Of a stretch of 64,000 nucleotides of DNA, positions 37,012-46,345 are shown piece by piece. The stretch is from Gammaproteobacteria bacterium (GTDB taxonomy: Bacteria; Pseudomonadota; Gammaproteobacteria; SZUA-229), in the NCBI GenBank assembly GCA_030148865.1, contig JASBSR010000019.1, positions 1 to 64,000 on the forward strand. Reading direction: 5' to 3'. Each line of letters starts with the position of its first letter. Position 1 is the first letter of the stretch. The translations under genes were made by a program, and so were the position numbers. Below the pieces are notes generated by a model. That model saw only the letters and a program-made list of their open reading frames with translations. It searched no databases and was not told the DNA's origin.

Positions 37012-37386
37012 ATGGCTAATCTAATGGCAGTGTTGCTCAATGGTATTGCACAACTTGAATATGACCGCGATAAATCACTGGATGACTATCAGTTGGCCTA
37101 TCTGGATAAAATGGATGCGAAAATGGCGGCGGGTGTCGAACTCGGCGAGGAGCATATTGAAAATCCGGATGAAAATCAACGCACCCAGTTTGTTGCGGCT
37201 AATCTGTATCGTGCCATCAAGGCTGCCGACGAGGCTATGTGCAGCGCACTGTGCAGTTATCTGGCGACACGCCTGCCAGAGCTGAAACAGGTCAAGCTTG
37301 ACGATAGCGAGGGTCACGTTGTGATTGAGCTGGTATTCGACCAGGCATATGGTAAGCAGGTGCCGGTGTCATTTACCAGACACTGA
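37012..37386 (+). CDS. conserved hypothetical protein
   Basis: This 124-residue acidic protein belongs to no family I can name. It begins MANLMAVLLNGIAQLEYDRDK, then helical segments rich in Asp, Glu and Ala. The last 30 residues (VVIELVFDQAYGKQVPVSF) look like a beta hairpin. It has two close cysteines (CSALCSY). No signal peptide or membrane segment. It sits 42 bp after the RND gene with an AAAAAGGTAATC ribosome site. A GC-rich imperfect palindrome (about 37390-37426) follows the stop. Confidence 0.6.
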   Translation: MANLMAVLLNGIAQLEYDRDKSLDDYQLAYLDKMDAKMAAGVELGEEHIENPDENQRTQFVAANLYRAIKAADEAMCSALCSYLATRLPELKQVKLDDSEGHVVIELVFDQAYGKQVPVSFTRH

Positions 37387-37497
37387 ACAGGATACCCGGC
37401 GGCCGCAGCTGCGCGGGCGGCGAGCATCCTTAAAATTAGCTTTCCACAATCTGTCAAATTGATCTACATTTTTTGAAAATCTACTAGTATCCGTGTT

Positions 37498-38733
37498 ATG
37501 TCACTAAAAGAAGTTAAAGTCCGAATACCCGATATTGAACTGGGCATGTATGTCACGCGTCTGGACAGGCCGTGGCTGGAAACGCCGTTTTTATTACAGG
37601 GCTTCCATATTAAAACCCAGGAAGATATCGATGAATTAATGAAATACTGTGATTACGTTTTCGTTGATGTTGAACTGAGCAAAACTATCGAAAAAAAGGC
37701 CCCTGAGTTCAGTGCCATTGTGCAGTCAGACGATGCAGAAAAGCGACTTCTCATCAATGGCAGACCCAAAATATATAAAGATGAGACCACGCGCGAAGCC
37801 GAGCTGATTACTGCGCGGGAAAGTCATCAGGCACTGAGCAATGTTGCTGAAGATATCATGAAGCATATCTCCAGCAATAAAAAGCTCAATCTACCCATGT
37901 TGCAGCAGGCGATCAATCCGATGGTAGACAGCATCATCCGTAATCCCGATGCTTTTTCCTGGTTGACCTGGATGAAAACCAGGGATGCGTATACCTATAA
38001 CCATTCTGTGAGTGCATCAGTATGGGCGACAGCGTTTGGCCGCCACCTGGGGCTTCCGAAACAGGATCTGCAATCACTTGCCGTGGGTGCGTTGTTGTTT
38101 GATGTCGGCAAAATGAAATTACCTGACAAATTAATTAACAATACAAAACGCTATAACCAGTATGAATTTAAACTTGTAAAACAGCATGTCGATTATAGTG
38201 TTGAAATTGTAAGTTCGATAGATGGCATCAGTGATGCAGTGATTGATATGGTGAAAAACCATCATGAACGTCACAACGGAAACGGTTACCCGAAAGGTCT
38301 GAAAGGAGATGCGATTTCCATTTTTGGAAAAATTGCCGGAATTGTAGATTGCTACGATGCGATTATATCTGAAAGACCATTTGCTACGCCTTTATCACCA
38401 CATGAAGCTGTAAAAAAGTTGTATGAATGGCGCAATATTGATTTTCAGGCGGAACTGGTCGAGCAGTTTATCCAGGTCGTAGGTATTTACCCAGTGGGTA
38501 CTATTGTGGAATTAAGCGACGGCCAGATTGGCGTCATCGTAGCACAGCACAGAATGTGGCGTCTCAGGCCGCAGGTCATGGTGCTGCTAGATGAGAACAA
38601 GAAATCCTGTCAGTCATTCGATGTCGTCAATCTATTTACTAAAACCAAAGATGCTAACGGCTATTCGCTTGATATTGTGAAAAGCGTAGATCCTGGCGTA
38701 TATGGAATTGACCCGAAACAGTTTTACCTGTAG
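37498..38733 (+). CDS. DUF3391/HD-GYP protein with altered HD motif
   Basis: The 411-residue protein has an N-terminal DUF3391 domain (VRIPDIELGMYVTRLDRPWLETPF) and an HD-GYP domain (about 160-340). The GYP part is intact (NHHERHNGNGYPKGLKG) and other metal-site residues are visible (YNHSVSAS, KQHVDYS, GIVDCYDAI). The central HD motif, normally LHDIGK, reads LFDVGK, so a conserved metal-binding His is Phe. HD-GYP proteins hydrolyse c-di-GMP; loss of this His suggests weakened or regulatory function. The EAL gene starts 8 bp after it, so the two act together. A weak -35/-10 (TTGATC, 17 bp, TACTAG) lies only a few bases from the ATG. Confidence 0.88.
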   Translation: MSLKEVKVRIPDIELGMYVTRLDRPWLETPFLLQGFHIKTQEDIDELMKYCDYVFVDVELSKTIEKKAPEFSAIVQSDDAEKRLLINGRPKIYKDETTREAELITARESHQALSNVAEDIMKHISSNKKLNLPMLQQAINPMVDSIIRNPDAFSWLTWMKTRDAYTYNHSVSASVWATAFGRHLGLPKQDLQSLAVGALLFDVGKMKLPDKLINNTKRYNQYEFKLVKQHVDYSVEIVSSIDGISDAVIDMVKNHHERHNGNGYPKGLKGDAISIFGKIAGIVDCYDAIISERPFATPLSPHEAVKKLYEWRNIDFQAELVEQFIQVVGIYPVGTIVELSDGQIGVIVAQHRMWRLRPQVMVLLDENKKSCQSFDVVNLFTKTKDANGYSLDIVKSVDPGVYGIDPKQFYL

Positions 38734-38741
38734 GACTGGAT

Positions 38742-40037
38742 ATGAGTAAGGTTCCAGTATACGTCGCTGATAGAGTTGCTTTATTTAAAGACCTGGAACA
38801 TTTTGTTATTGAGCATCAGGCAGAAGAAAAAAAACTTGCGATCTTATTAATTAATATTAATCATTTCCGACGAATTAATATTGTTTATGGTTACCAGGTG
38901 GGTGATGCTTTACTGACCGAGTTTACCCGACGACTGAGGCATCTATCGCGTGCAGAAGATTACATTGCCCGCATGGGAAATTCGGAATTTATCATGGTAC
39001 TGCCCGGTATTCTCAATGAAGGTCATGCAACACTGGCGGCGCATAAATTATTAAGCAGCTTTGATGAGCCATTTGATCTCGGCGAGCACAAACATAAAAT
39101 AACAGCAGATATGGGTATCGCGCTGTTCCCTGACCATGCCGATAATATACCGGGATTATTTCAAAAAGCTGAAATTGCTTTGCTCGATGCACGTAACCGT
39201 GTGCAATCGTATTCGATTTATTCAGACAATGCAGAACAGCATAATTTTAATGCCTGGGATATCGAAGCGGCGCTGGAAAATGCTTTGGCCGGTGATGAGT
39301 TCGAGTTGTTTTTTCAGCCACAGATTTGCCTGCAAACAGGCCATGTATTCGGTGCAGAAGCATTAATCCGCTGGAATAACCATGATCGTGGCTATATTAG
39401 ACCAGACTTTTTTATCCCGGTAGCCGAGAAAAACGGGCAAATACACAGCATTACCTGGTGGACGATCAACACTGCTCTGCGTCTGATGAAAGACTGGCCA
39501 GACTCATGGGTGCCATTGAAAGTTGCGGTTAATCTTTCCACCAAAATACTGATGGATCCTGATCTTACCGACTCGGTAAACAGCGCTCTCAACCTGTGGG
39601 GAGTTAATCATCACCAGTTTACGCTGGAAGTGACTGAAAGCGCGTTAATGGATGATATGGCTGCCAGTTTTGCGGTGCTGGACGAACTGAAATCGCTGGG
39701 ATTGAATATATCAATCGATGATTTTGGTACCGGCTATTCATCCATGTCATATTTTAAATATGTACCAGCAAACGAACTTAAAATTGATCAATCATTTGTC
39801 AGGTTTATGCTGGAGAGCGACATGGACAGGCACATCGTCAATACAGTGATTAAAATGGCGCACGGTTTTGAACTCAAAGTTGTTGCCGAAGGTATTGAAA
39901 ATGAAGAGACCTATGAAGCGTTAAAAGCCCTGGGTTGTGATGTTGCTCAGGGTCATTATCTGGCCAAACCTATGCCGCAACAGGCGTTTATGCAATGGCT
40001 GGATGACTATAATCAAAAAAAACTGTCAAAAGATTAA
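38742..40037 (+). CDS. degenerate GGDEF plus intact EAL protein
   Basis: The 431-residue soluble protein has a GGDEF-fold domain (about 1-160) whose active site reads ARMGNSEF instead of GGDEF, so cyclase activity is unlikely. An RxxD sequence (RAED) remains five residues before it, so c-di-GMP could still bind. The EAL domain (about 180-425) looks active: GAEALIRW, KVAVNLS, EVTESAL, SIDDFGTGYSS, KIDQSF, AEGIENEE. It is probably a phosphodiesterase with a sensory GGDEF remnant. It forms an operon with the HD-GYP gene, giving two potential c-di-GMP degrading proteins side by side. Confidence 0.9.
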   Translation: MSKVPVYVADRVALFKDLEHFVIEHQAEEKKLAILLININHFRRINIVYGYQVGDALLTEFTRRLRHLSRAEDYIARMGNSEFIMVLPGILNEGHATLAAHKLLSSFDEPFDLGEHKHKITADMGIALFPDHADNIPGLFQKAEIALLDARNRVQSYSIYSDNAEQHNFNAWDIEAALENALAGDEFELFFQPQICLQTGHVFGAEALIRWNNHDRGYIRPDFFIPVAEKNGQIHSITWWTINTALRLMKDWPDSWVPLKVAVNLSTKILMDPDLTDSVNSALNLWGVNHHQFTLEVTESALMDDMAASFAVLDELKSLGLNISIDDFGTGYSSMSYFKYVPANELKIDQSFVRFMLESDMDRHIVNTVIKMAHGFELKVVAEGIENEETYEALKALGCDVAQGHYLAKPMPQQAFMQWLDDYNQKKLSKD

Positions 40038-40070
40038 TCTGACTTTAGCGCTGGCAGATTATGCGGGTTA

Positions 40071-40100
40071 GTGTATTGTAAAAAACAGGCTGCAATACAC
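40071..40100 (+). terminator. hairpin after the EAL gene
   Basis: GTGTATTG (40071-40078) and CAATACAC (40093-40100) are perfect inverted repeats with a 14-base loop, 34 bp after the EAL stop. No T-run follows, so it may be a weak terminator or an operator. The rest of the 321-bp gap up to ygiQ holds the promoter at 40325 and nothing else I recognise. Confidence 0.4.
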
Positions 40101-40324
40101 TCGTCGTTTCACTCCAGTGTGCGCGATTGTTAATTATTAATTCATTTCTTGCTACGACTGATTTCACGGCGATCATATCAGTGGCTAAAGACCTACCGGT
40201 CGGGCGTGCAGGACATAGTTAATCTGCAGGCTGGGCGGGGTAATATATGCCGGACAAAAGCGCAATTATCAGGTGATTGCAGTTGTATGGGTGCTGACTA
40301 TGCAGCTACCCAGATACTGGAGCC

Positions 40325-40333
40325 TGCTATAAT
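40325..40333 (+). promoter_or_regulatory. extended -10 promoter of ygiQ
   Basis: TGCTATAAT is a perfect extended -10 element (TGn plus TATAAT); no good -35 is seen. Transcription would begin near 40340, downstream of the in-frame ATG at 40332. This favours ATG 40359 as the true start. Confidence 0.55.
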
Positions 40334-40358
40334 GATGCTTCAATTTCAGGATTTGTCT

Positions 40359-42587
40359 ATGTCAGCTGTTTCTGTACCTGTGGCCAAAACGGCCTTATTC
40401 GATCACCCGAAATACTGGGCCGAATGTTTTGATGCAGCGCCATTTCTGCCGATGTCACGGGAAGAAATGGACAGTCTCGGCTGGGATTCCTGCGACATTA
40501 TCATTGTTACCGGTGATGCTTATGTTGACCATCCATCCTTTGGCATGGCAATCATCGGCCGTCTGCTGGAAGATCAGGGCTTTCGTGTTGGCATTATTGC
40601 CCAGCCCGACTGGCATTCAAAACACGCGTTTGAAGTGCTGGGCAAGCCCAATCTGTTTTTTGGCGTTGCCGCTGGCAATATGGATTCGATGATCAACCGC
40701 TATACTGCGGACCGCAAACCACGTTCTGATGATGCCTACACCCCGGGCGGTATGAGTGGCAGTCGTCCGGATCGAAGCTCGCTGGTGTACGCTCAACGCT
40801 GCAAAGAAGCCTGGTCGGATGTGCCAGTGGTGCTAGGCGGTATCGAGGCATCGTTGCGTCGCATTGCACACTATGATTACTGGCAGGACAAGGTGCGGCG
40901 ATCGATTCTGGTCGATGCTACTGCTGATATCCTGCTGTACGGTAATGCCGAGCGTGCCGTGGTCGAAGTTGCGCATCGTCTTTCGCGTGGTGAAACAATC
41001 GAGACTATGACCGACATACGCGGTTCGGCCTTTATTCGTCGCGACACTCCCGCTGGCTGGATGGAAATCGATTCCACCCGTGTCGATCGTCCCGGCAAAA
41101 TTGATCGTATCGTCAACCCATACATTAACACTCGGGAAATGAGCGAATGCGAACTTGAGCGTCGTAATAATGCATTTCCTGGCATCCAGTATAATGAACA
41201 GGGTGAGCAGGTGGTCGAGCTTAAGCACCCGAAGCTGGAGCGCAGTTTGAGTGTAGTGCGTCTGCCGTCTTACGAAAAAGTCGTCAACGATGCTGCGCTT
41301 TACGCACACGCTAATCGGATACTGCATCTCGAAACCAATCCAGGTAATGCTCGTGCCCTGGTACAAAGGCATGGCGACGTTGATGTCTGGTTCAACCCGC
41401 CGCCGATTCCACTCAGTACAGAAGAAATGGATTACGTGTTTGCGATGCCGTTCGCTCGCGTGCCACACCCGGATTATCAAGGTAAAAAAATTCCCGCATA
41501 CGAAATGATTCGGTTTTCAGTCAATATTATGCGTGGCTGTTTCGGCGGTTGCACTTTTTGTTCAATTACCGAACACGAAGGTCGAATTATCCAGAGTCGT
41601 TCGCAAGAGTCCATCCTTCACGAGATTGAACAGATTCGCGACAAAGTGCCGGGTTTTACCGGTGTGATTTCGGATCTTGGTGGCCCGACTGCGAATATGT
41701 ATCGTATTGCCTGTAAAAGCACGACGATTGAAGCTGCTTGCCGTAAACCCAGCTGCGTATATCCCGGTGTTTGTCCTAATTTAAATACCGATCATTCTGC
41801 CTTAACGCAGTTATATCGTGATGCGCGCGCATTACCGGGAGTGAAAAAAATCCTGATCGCATCAGGTTTACGTTATGACCTGGCGATACGTGACCCGGAG
41901 TACGTTAAAGAGCTGGTGACACACCATGTCGGCGGTTATCTCAAGATCGCTCCTGAGCATTCAGAGGACGGTGTTTTATCAAAAATGATGAAGCCGGGCA
42001 TGGCTGCTTATGATGAGTTTAAACAGCTGTTTGAAAAATTCTCCAGGCAGGCAGGCAAGGAGCAGTATCTAATTCCATATTTTATTGCGGCGCATCCTGG
42101 TACCAGCGATGAAGATATGATGAATCTGGCACTGTGGTTAAAGCGCAATGGTTTTCGCGCCGATCAGGTACAGGCGTTTTATCCATCGCCGATGGCGACG
42201 GCGACGGCGATGTACCATACTGGTAAGAACCCGTTACGCAAGGTGACATATAAGAGTGAACAGGTTGAAAGTGTTAAGGATCCCGAGCAGCGTAAATTGC
42301 ATAAGGCATTTTTACGTTATCACGATCCGAAGCACTGGCCGGTGTTGCGCAGTGCCCTGACTCGCATGGGGCGTGCTGACCTGATTGGTGATAGTGAAAA
42401 ACACTTAATTCCGAAAAATCAGCCGAAAAACACTGATTACCACTCACCACGAAGAAAAAACTCTGCGCCGACTCATTCGTATCGTACGGGTAGTAAAAAA
42501 ATTCTCACCCAGAATACTGGTCTGCCGCCGCGTGATAACGGCTCAGCACGCAAGAAAGGTACTGGACGAAATAAAATTAAAAACTAG
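40359..42587 (+). CDS. ygiQ: YgiQ family radical SAM protein
   Basis: From ATG 40359 the protein has 742 residues and aligns with the E. coli YgiQ N-terminus as remembered ([20 protein letters not shown] begins at residue 16). The open frame runs further upstream, but the promoter and CAGGA ribosome site support this start. Conserved blocks are [35 protein letters not shown] and the radical SAM cluster site [15 protein letters not shown] near residue 393. A basic, low-complexity tail (about 690-742) ends the protein. YgiQ enzymes are widespread radical SAM proteins of unknown substrate with a B12-binding-like N-terminus. A MITE-like element begins right at the stop codon. Confidence 0.92.
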   Translation: MSAVSVPVAKTALFDHPKYWAECFDAAPFLPMSREEMDSLGWDSCDIIIVTGDAYVDHPSFGMAIIGRLLEDQGFRVGIIAQPDWHSKHAFEVLGKPNLFFGVAAGNMDSMINRYTADRKPRSDDAYTPGGMSGSRPDRSSLVYAQRCKEAWSDVPVVLGGIEASLRRIAHYDYWQDKVRRSILVDATADILLYGNAERAVVEVAHRLSRGETIETMTDIRGSAFIRRDTPAGWMEIDSTRVDRPGKIDRIVNPYINTREMSECELERRNNAFPGIQYNEQGEQVVELKHPKLERSLSVVRLPSYEKVVNDAALYAHANRILHLETNPGNARALVQRHGDVDVWFNPPPIPLSTEEMDYVFAMPFARVPHPDYQGKKIPAYEMIRFSVNIMRGCFGGCTFCSITEHEGRIIQSRSQESILHEIEQIRDKVPGFTGVISDLGGPTANMYRIACKSTTIEAACRKPSCVYPGVCPNLNTDHSALTQLYRDARALPGVKKILIASGLRYDLAIRDPEYVKELVTHHVGGYLKIAPEHSEDGVLSKMMKPGMAAYDEFKQLFEKFSRQAGKEQYLIPYFIAAHPGTSDEDMMNLALWLKRNGFRADQVQAFYPSPMATATAMYHTGKNPLRKVTYKSEQVESVKDPEQRKLHKAFLRYHDPKHWPVLRSALTRMGRADLIGDSEKHLIPKNQPKNTDYHSPRRKNSAPTHSYRTGSKKILTQNTGLPPRDNGSARKKGTGRNKIKN

Positions 42588-42750
42588 CCGCGAAATACGC
42601 AAAGGACGCAATCAACGTAAAAATATTGAAGGTCGACATCCTGAGCCGCTTTTGCGAAGGATCCTGACTCTCGGTGGCTTCAGGTTCTTCTGCCTGGAAA
42701 TATGCATCAGAATGACATTTTTAGATTCGCGTTATTTGCGTATTTCGCGG
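42588..42750. mobile_element. 163-bp MITE-like element with terminal inverted repeats
   Basis: CCGCGAAATACGCAAA at 42588-42603 and its exact reverse complement at 42735-42750 form 16-bp perfect terminal repeats. They extend imperfectly inward (GGACGCAATC versus GATTCGCGTTA read in reverse). The interior has no ORF and can fold. The left end directly follows the ygiQ TAG. CGCGAAAxACGCGAAA-type ends occur in non-autonomous elements of many proteobacteria as far as I recall; no transposase for it is in the window. Confidence 0.7.
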
Positions 42751-42767
42751 ACAGGTTTTAATATGAC

Positions 42768-43565
42768 CTATTTCAACAAAGTCTGCAGCTCCTGCGCGCC
42801 AAACATAACGATTTCAATTGCGATCAGGATAATAATAATCCATTCTAGAAACGAAGAGTGCTGATGCTTCATTTCGTCTGCCAGCATTTCAAATAACTCG
42901 TGAATAGTTTCTAGTTTTTTTGAGAGCAGGTCGATGCGCTGGTGTATTTCAAGATAGCGCGCAGCAATATTATAAGTGGTCTCGTATTCGGGGTACTCCC
43001 AGAAAAACTCAGGTGTATCAAGCAGGCCGTAATGCAAAATAATATCACTCTTAGTGCTGAACAGGCGGCCGCGAATTTTTGCAATTTCACGTCGACTGAT
43101 CGATATTTTACCGCTGTTTGCCAGTGCCCGTGGTAAATCAGAGTGGTCCTGTATCGTGCACTGCGCCTGCCACTCATACTCAGCAAGCTTCAATGACTGT
43201 GCGATTGCATGGCTGACAGCAAGACGTGTCAGTGGGTTGTCGTCGATTAATGTGATGGTGTCACGGTTAATGCGGATTTCTTTCCCGTTTGTGATAAAGC
43301 GAAAATGCTCCTGCTGGCAGCCTTCATTTTGTTTGCCATCTATATTGAGTCTGTTCAATAAGGCTTTGCGCTCATCTTCATCAACCGCCCAGAATACAAC
43401 TACGCCGTAATCAAAAACCCAGGCTTCACCGCTTGGCAGGCTGATATGTACGGCATCACGATAACGTACCCCGCGTTCATCATTTAAGAAATCAGATTCA
43501 TCGGCTGGTGCAAGATAAACATCGCCGAAGTTAAATGCAGATAAGCGATCATTTCTAAAAGTCAT
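42768..43565 (-). CDS. RMD1/YagE (DUF155) family protein
   Basis: The 265-residue protein is of the RMD1/DUF155 family. It has AWVFDYGVVVFWAVDEDERKALL, then LAVSHAIAQSLKLAEYE, and a helical part ETTYNIAARYLEIHQRIDLLSKKLETIHE. A C-terminal membrane anchor (SSFLEWIIIILIAIEIVMFG) closes it. In yeast RMD1 relatives act in mitochondria or meiosis; bacterial function is unknown. The gene follows the RimK-like gene on the minus strand with a 12-bp gap, so it is likely co-expressed. The tail-anchored topology would place the domain in the cytoplasm at the inner membrane. Confidence 0.85.
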   Translation of the reverse strand: MTFRNDRLSAFNFGDVYLAPADESDFLNDERGVRYRDAVHISLPSGEAWVFDYGVVVFWAVDEDERKALLNRLNIDGKQNEGCQQEHFRFITNGKEIRINRDTITLIDDNPLTRLAVSHAIAQSLKLAEYEWQAQCTIQDHSDLPRALANSGKISISRREIAKIRGRLFSTKSDIILHYGLLDTPEFFWEYPEYETTYNIAARYLEIHQRIDLLSKKLETIHELFEMLADEMKHQHSSFLEWIIIILIAIEIVMFGAQELQTLLK

Positions 43566-43577
43566 AATTTACACGTC

Positions 43578-45086
43578 TTAATTGAGTGATGCGGTAGTCC
43601 CATTACGTCGGGCTTCCATGCGATGCATTATTTCTGAAATAATAATTTTATAGAGTTTGTCACCGAGGTAGGCGTCTTCGACACCGTGGTCGATATTGGG
43701 GTTGTCGTTGACCTCGATGACATAACCGACACCGTTCTTCTCTTTAATGTCAACACCGTAAAGACCGTTACCGATAGGCCGTGTTGCTTTCATCGCGGCG
43801 TCGAGTACGGCTTTTGGTGCTTCGAAAGTAGGTAATGTCTCAAAATTTCCAGAGGCGGTTTTAGTCGCGCCATGCTGATAAATTTGCCAGTGATTGCGTA
43901 CCATATAATATCGACAGGCGTAGATAGGCTCATTATTGAGTACGCCGATACGCCAGTCAAAGTTGGTGTAAAGAAATTCCTGTGCGAGCAGTAATGTCGA
44001 TTTTTGAAATAGTCTATCCAGTACCACATGTAACTCGGCACGATCTTTTACTTTTTCTACACCAACTGAAAATGAGCCATCTGGAATCTTCAATACCATC
44101 GGGTAGTCCAGAGTCGCTTCCAGATTTTCGATTTGTTTGGGTTTGCCTTTGTGGAGTAGTACTGTTTGAGGTGCCGGCACTTTGTTGGCCTTGAACAAGT
44201 CGGCCAGATAAATTTTGTTGGTGCAGCGTAAAATCGAGGTGGGGTCATCGATTACGACCATACCTTCAACTTCTGCACGTTTCGCGAAGCGATAGGTGTA
44301 ATGATTAATCGAGGTCGTCGCTCGAATAAACAGACCGTCGTACTCCGGCAGGCGCAAATAGTCACGTTGATTGATTAACTCACAGTCGATGCCCATGGCC
44401 TTGCCGGTTGAAATGAAGCGTTTCAGCGCGGTTTTATTTGACGGCGGCATCTTTTCGTCAGGGTCGACCAGGATGGCGAGGTCGTAACGAAACTGTTTTC
44501 TGGATTGTCTTTTGCGCCAGACCTTGCGGCTAAAGTCATCCAGCGCTTTTGCAAACACGGTTTCGTTTTCATCGTCGAGTACGCTGTGGCTGCGAATCTT
44601 CAACATTTCGACTTTCCAGCTTTTGTCGTGGCGTAGAGTAATCTCCAGCACTGGGCAGGGAAATAGCTCGAACAGCTTGCGCGCCAGCTCACTATATTCG
44701 GTATCTACGGTGGTGCCGAAGAAGCTCAGTATCTGGGTCTGGCCATCACCTTCAACCGGTGCCGGTTTTTTGGCGAGCATGGCGGGCATGTAATTAATCT
44801 GCAGGCGGTACAGCGAGCGTTTGCTCAGATCATTCAGGGTTCGCACCGAAGGAATCACCCCCTGACCGCGGGCTTCGGCAAACAAGGAACAGTAATAGCC
44901 CGTCGACAGATAGTTATTGTTGCGGCACAGGTTGATAATGCGCAAACGCACGCCTTTGGCGTCTGAATTGTTGATCTTGTCCGGGTAGCCGCCATCGAGA
45001 TATTCCTCGAAAGTGAGGACATTTTCACTGGGATAGTATGGCTCCCAGGCGGCTTTGTTATCTATAATAATCAGTGTATCGGACAT
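43578..45086 (-). CDS. RimK-like ATP-grasp ligase with RLAN N-terminal domain
   Basis: The 502-residue protein has an N-terminal RimK-like ATP-grasp leader domain (about 1-200; GVRLRIINLCRNNNYLSTGYYCSLFAEARGQ). A canonical ATP-grasp follows (about 290-490): CTNKIYLADLFKANKVPAPQT, DYPMVLKIPDGSFSVGVEKV with the ATP Lys, and GYVIEVNDNPNIDHGVED with the metal-binding Glu/Asn. RimK-type enzymes add amino acids (often glutamate) to the C-terminus of proteins or small peptides. The substrate is not evident; the linked peptidase-like and GNAT-C39 genes on the opposite strand suggest a peptide product that is also cleaved or modified. Confidence 0.88.
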   Translation of the reverse strand: MSDTLIIIDNKAAWEPYYPSENVLTFEEYLDGGYPDKINNSDAKGVRLRIINLCRNNNYLSTGYYCSLFAEARGQGVIPSVRTLNDLSKRSLYRLQINYMPAMLAKKPAPVEGDGQTQILSFFGTTVDTEYSELARKLFELFPCPVLEITLRHDKSWKVEMLKIRSHSVLDDENETVFAKALDDFSRKVWRKRQSRKQFRYDLAILVDPDEKMPPSNKTALKRFISTGKAMGIDCELINQRDYLRLPEYDGLFIRATTSINHYTYRFAKRAEVEGMVVIDDPTSILRCTNKIYLADLFKANKVPAPQTVLLHKGKPKQIENLEATLDYPMVLKIPDGSFSVGVEKVKDRAELHVVLDRLFQKSTLLLAQEFLYTNFDWRIGVLNNEPIYACRYYMVRNHWQIYQHGATKTASGNFETLPTFEAPKAVLDAAMKATRPIGNGLYGVDIKEKNGVGYVIEVNDNPNIDHGVEDAYLGDKLYKIIISEIMHRMEARRNGTTASLN

Positions 45087-45202
45087 GACCTTTCCAGTCG
45101 GTAATCAGCTGGCAATTGTGCGGCTTGGGCGGTGGTCAGACAATCATTTTTTAAAAATATTTTCGTAAACTAAATATTTATTCGATCACGCGGAGTATTC
45201 TT

Positions 45203-45236
45203 AGCGCTCTCGGGTCTGAGCCCGCGCTGACTTTTT
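45203..45236 (+). terminator. terminator-like hairpin 12 bp before the DUF2817 gene
   Basis: The stem pairs AGCG and CGGG with CCCG and CGCT around the loop TCTGAG. After GAC comes TTTTT (45232-45236). It points along the plus strand within the 161-bp divergent gap, so it could attenuate the DUF2817/GNAT-C39 transcript. The pairing is interrupted (CTCT bulge), so strength is uncertain. Confidence 0.45.
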
Positions 45237-45247
45237 GAGATGTAGCC

Positions 45248-46345
45248 ATGTCCCTGCCTGTTGCCCTGAATGTCGAAGCCCTGAATGTCTTTCCGGGCAG
45301 TTACCGGCAGGCACGCGCCCGTTTTCTTGAACGCGTCAGCAGCTGCTCTCTGACTCAGGAGCAGCAGAGTTACCCGGTCTCGGGTGTATTGACCCGGCCG
45401 GACACTGTGCTCAGTACGGAACTTGCCTGGCTGGGATCACGCCAGGCAGCCAGGGTGCTGGTGCTGATATCGGCCACCCATGGGATCGAAGGATTTGTTG
45501 GTGCGGCGGTGCAGAATGATCTGCTGGCGCGATTCCAGGAGGGCTATGCGTTAGCGAACGATACTGCGGTGTTGCTGGTGTTCGCGCTCAATCCCTATGG
45601 CTTCGCGTATCATCGCCGTTGTGATGAAAAAGGCATTGACCTGAACCGCAATTTTGTCGATTTCAACAAAGCGTTGCCGGCCAATCCAGGCTATCAGGAT
45701 CTACAGGCGAGTATCTACCAGCACGATCCCGGCTTACGAGACATGGAATTTCAACGCTATCGAGACATCTGCGGGCGAACTGCATTTGAGATTGCGATTA
45801 GCGGAGGTCAGTATACGGATCCAGACGGACCTTTTTTTGGTGGCCATGAACCGGCGCACGGTAGACGGGTCATAGAGCACCTCAGTGAACTGTATCAGCT
45901 GGACTCACGGCAGCTGGCGATAATCGATGTTCATTCTGGTCTGGGGCCTTACGCACACGGCGAGGTCATCAATGATCATCCACTGAAAACGCCTGGCTAT
46001 GAAGTGGCGAATCTCTGGTATGGTGCCAGTGTGACAGCGCCAGCGACAGGCAATTCCAGTTCGGTGAATAAGCAGGGTTTGCTGGATTATCATTGGCATG
46101 CTCTGATGCCGCAACGCGGCTGCTGTGTCACGCTTGAATTTGGTAGCTATCACACTGAGCGTTTATTTGACGTGATACTAGAAGACCACCGTGCCTGGAA
46201 AGCATTTGATACAGACGCGATGCGTGACAGCGCGGTAGCGATGCAAGAACATTTTTGTCCACGGGACAGTTACTGGCAGGAGTTAGTGTTGATTAAGGCC
46301 AGGCAGGTGATACAGCAGGCATTGGATGGTCTCCGACATGGTTAA
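45248..46345 (+). CDS. DUF2817 zinc carboxypeptidase-like protein (M14-related)
   Basis: The 365-residue protein has the zinc-site pattern of M14-type hydrolases. SATHGIEGFVG provides His and Glu, LNPYGFAYHRRCDEKGIDLNRNF supplies the substrate-binding Asn-Arg region, and IIDVHSGLGPYAHGEV gives the next His. TLEFGSYH, late in the chain, has a candidate catalytic Glu. DUF2817 proteins have unknown substrates but look like peptidases or amidohydrolases. It lies divergent to the RimK-like gene and overlaps the GNAT-C39 gene, suggesting one peptide-handling unit. No signal peptide is seen. Confidence 0.85.
   Translation: MSLPVALNVEALNVFPGSYRQARARFLERVSSCSLTQEQQSYPVSGVLTRPDTVLSTELAWLGSRQAARVLVLISATHGIEGFVGAAVQNDLLARFQEGYALANDTAVLLVFALNPYGFAYHRRCDEKGIDLNRNFVDFNKALPANPGYQDLQASIYQHDPGLRDMEFQRYRDICGRTAFEIAISGGQYTDPDGPFFGGHEPAHGRRVIEHLSELYQLDSRQLAIIDVHSGLGPYAHGEVINDHPLKTPGYEVANLWYGASVTAPATGNSSSVNKQGLLDYHWHALMPQRGCCVTLEFGSYHTERLFDVILEDHRAWKAFDTDAMRDSAVAMQEHFCPRDSYWQELVLIKARQVIQQALDGLRHG

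Noticed and set aside
40149-40358. 70-residue N-terminal extension of YgiQ
   Set aside because: A perfect extended -10 promoter lies inside it, and the E. coli protein aligns from the ATG at 40359.
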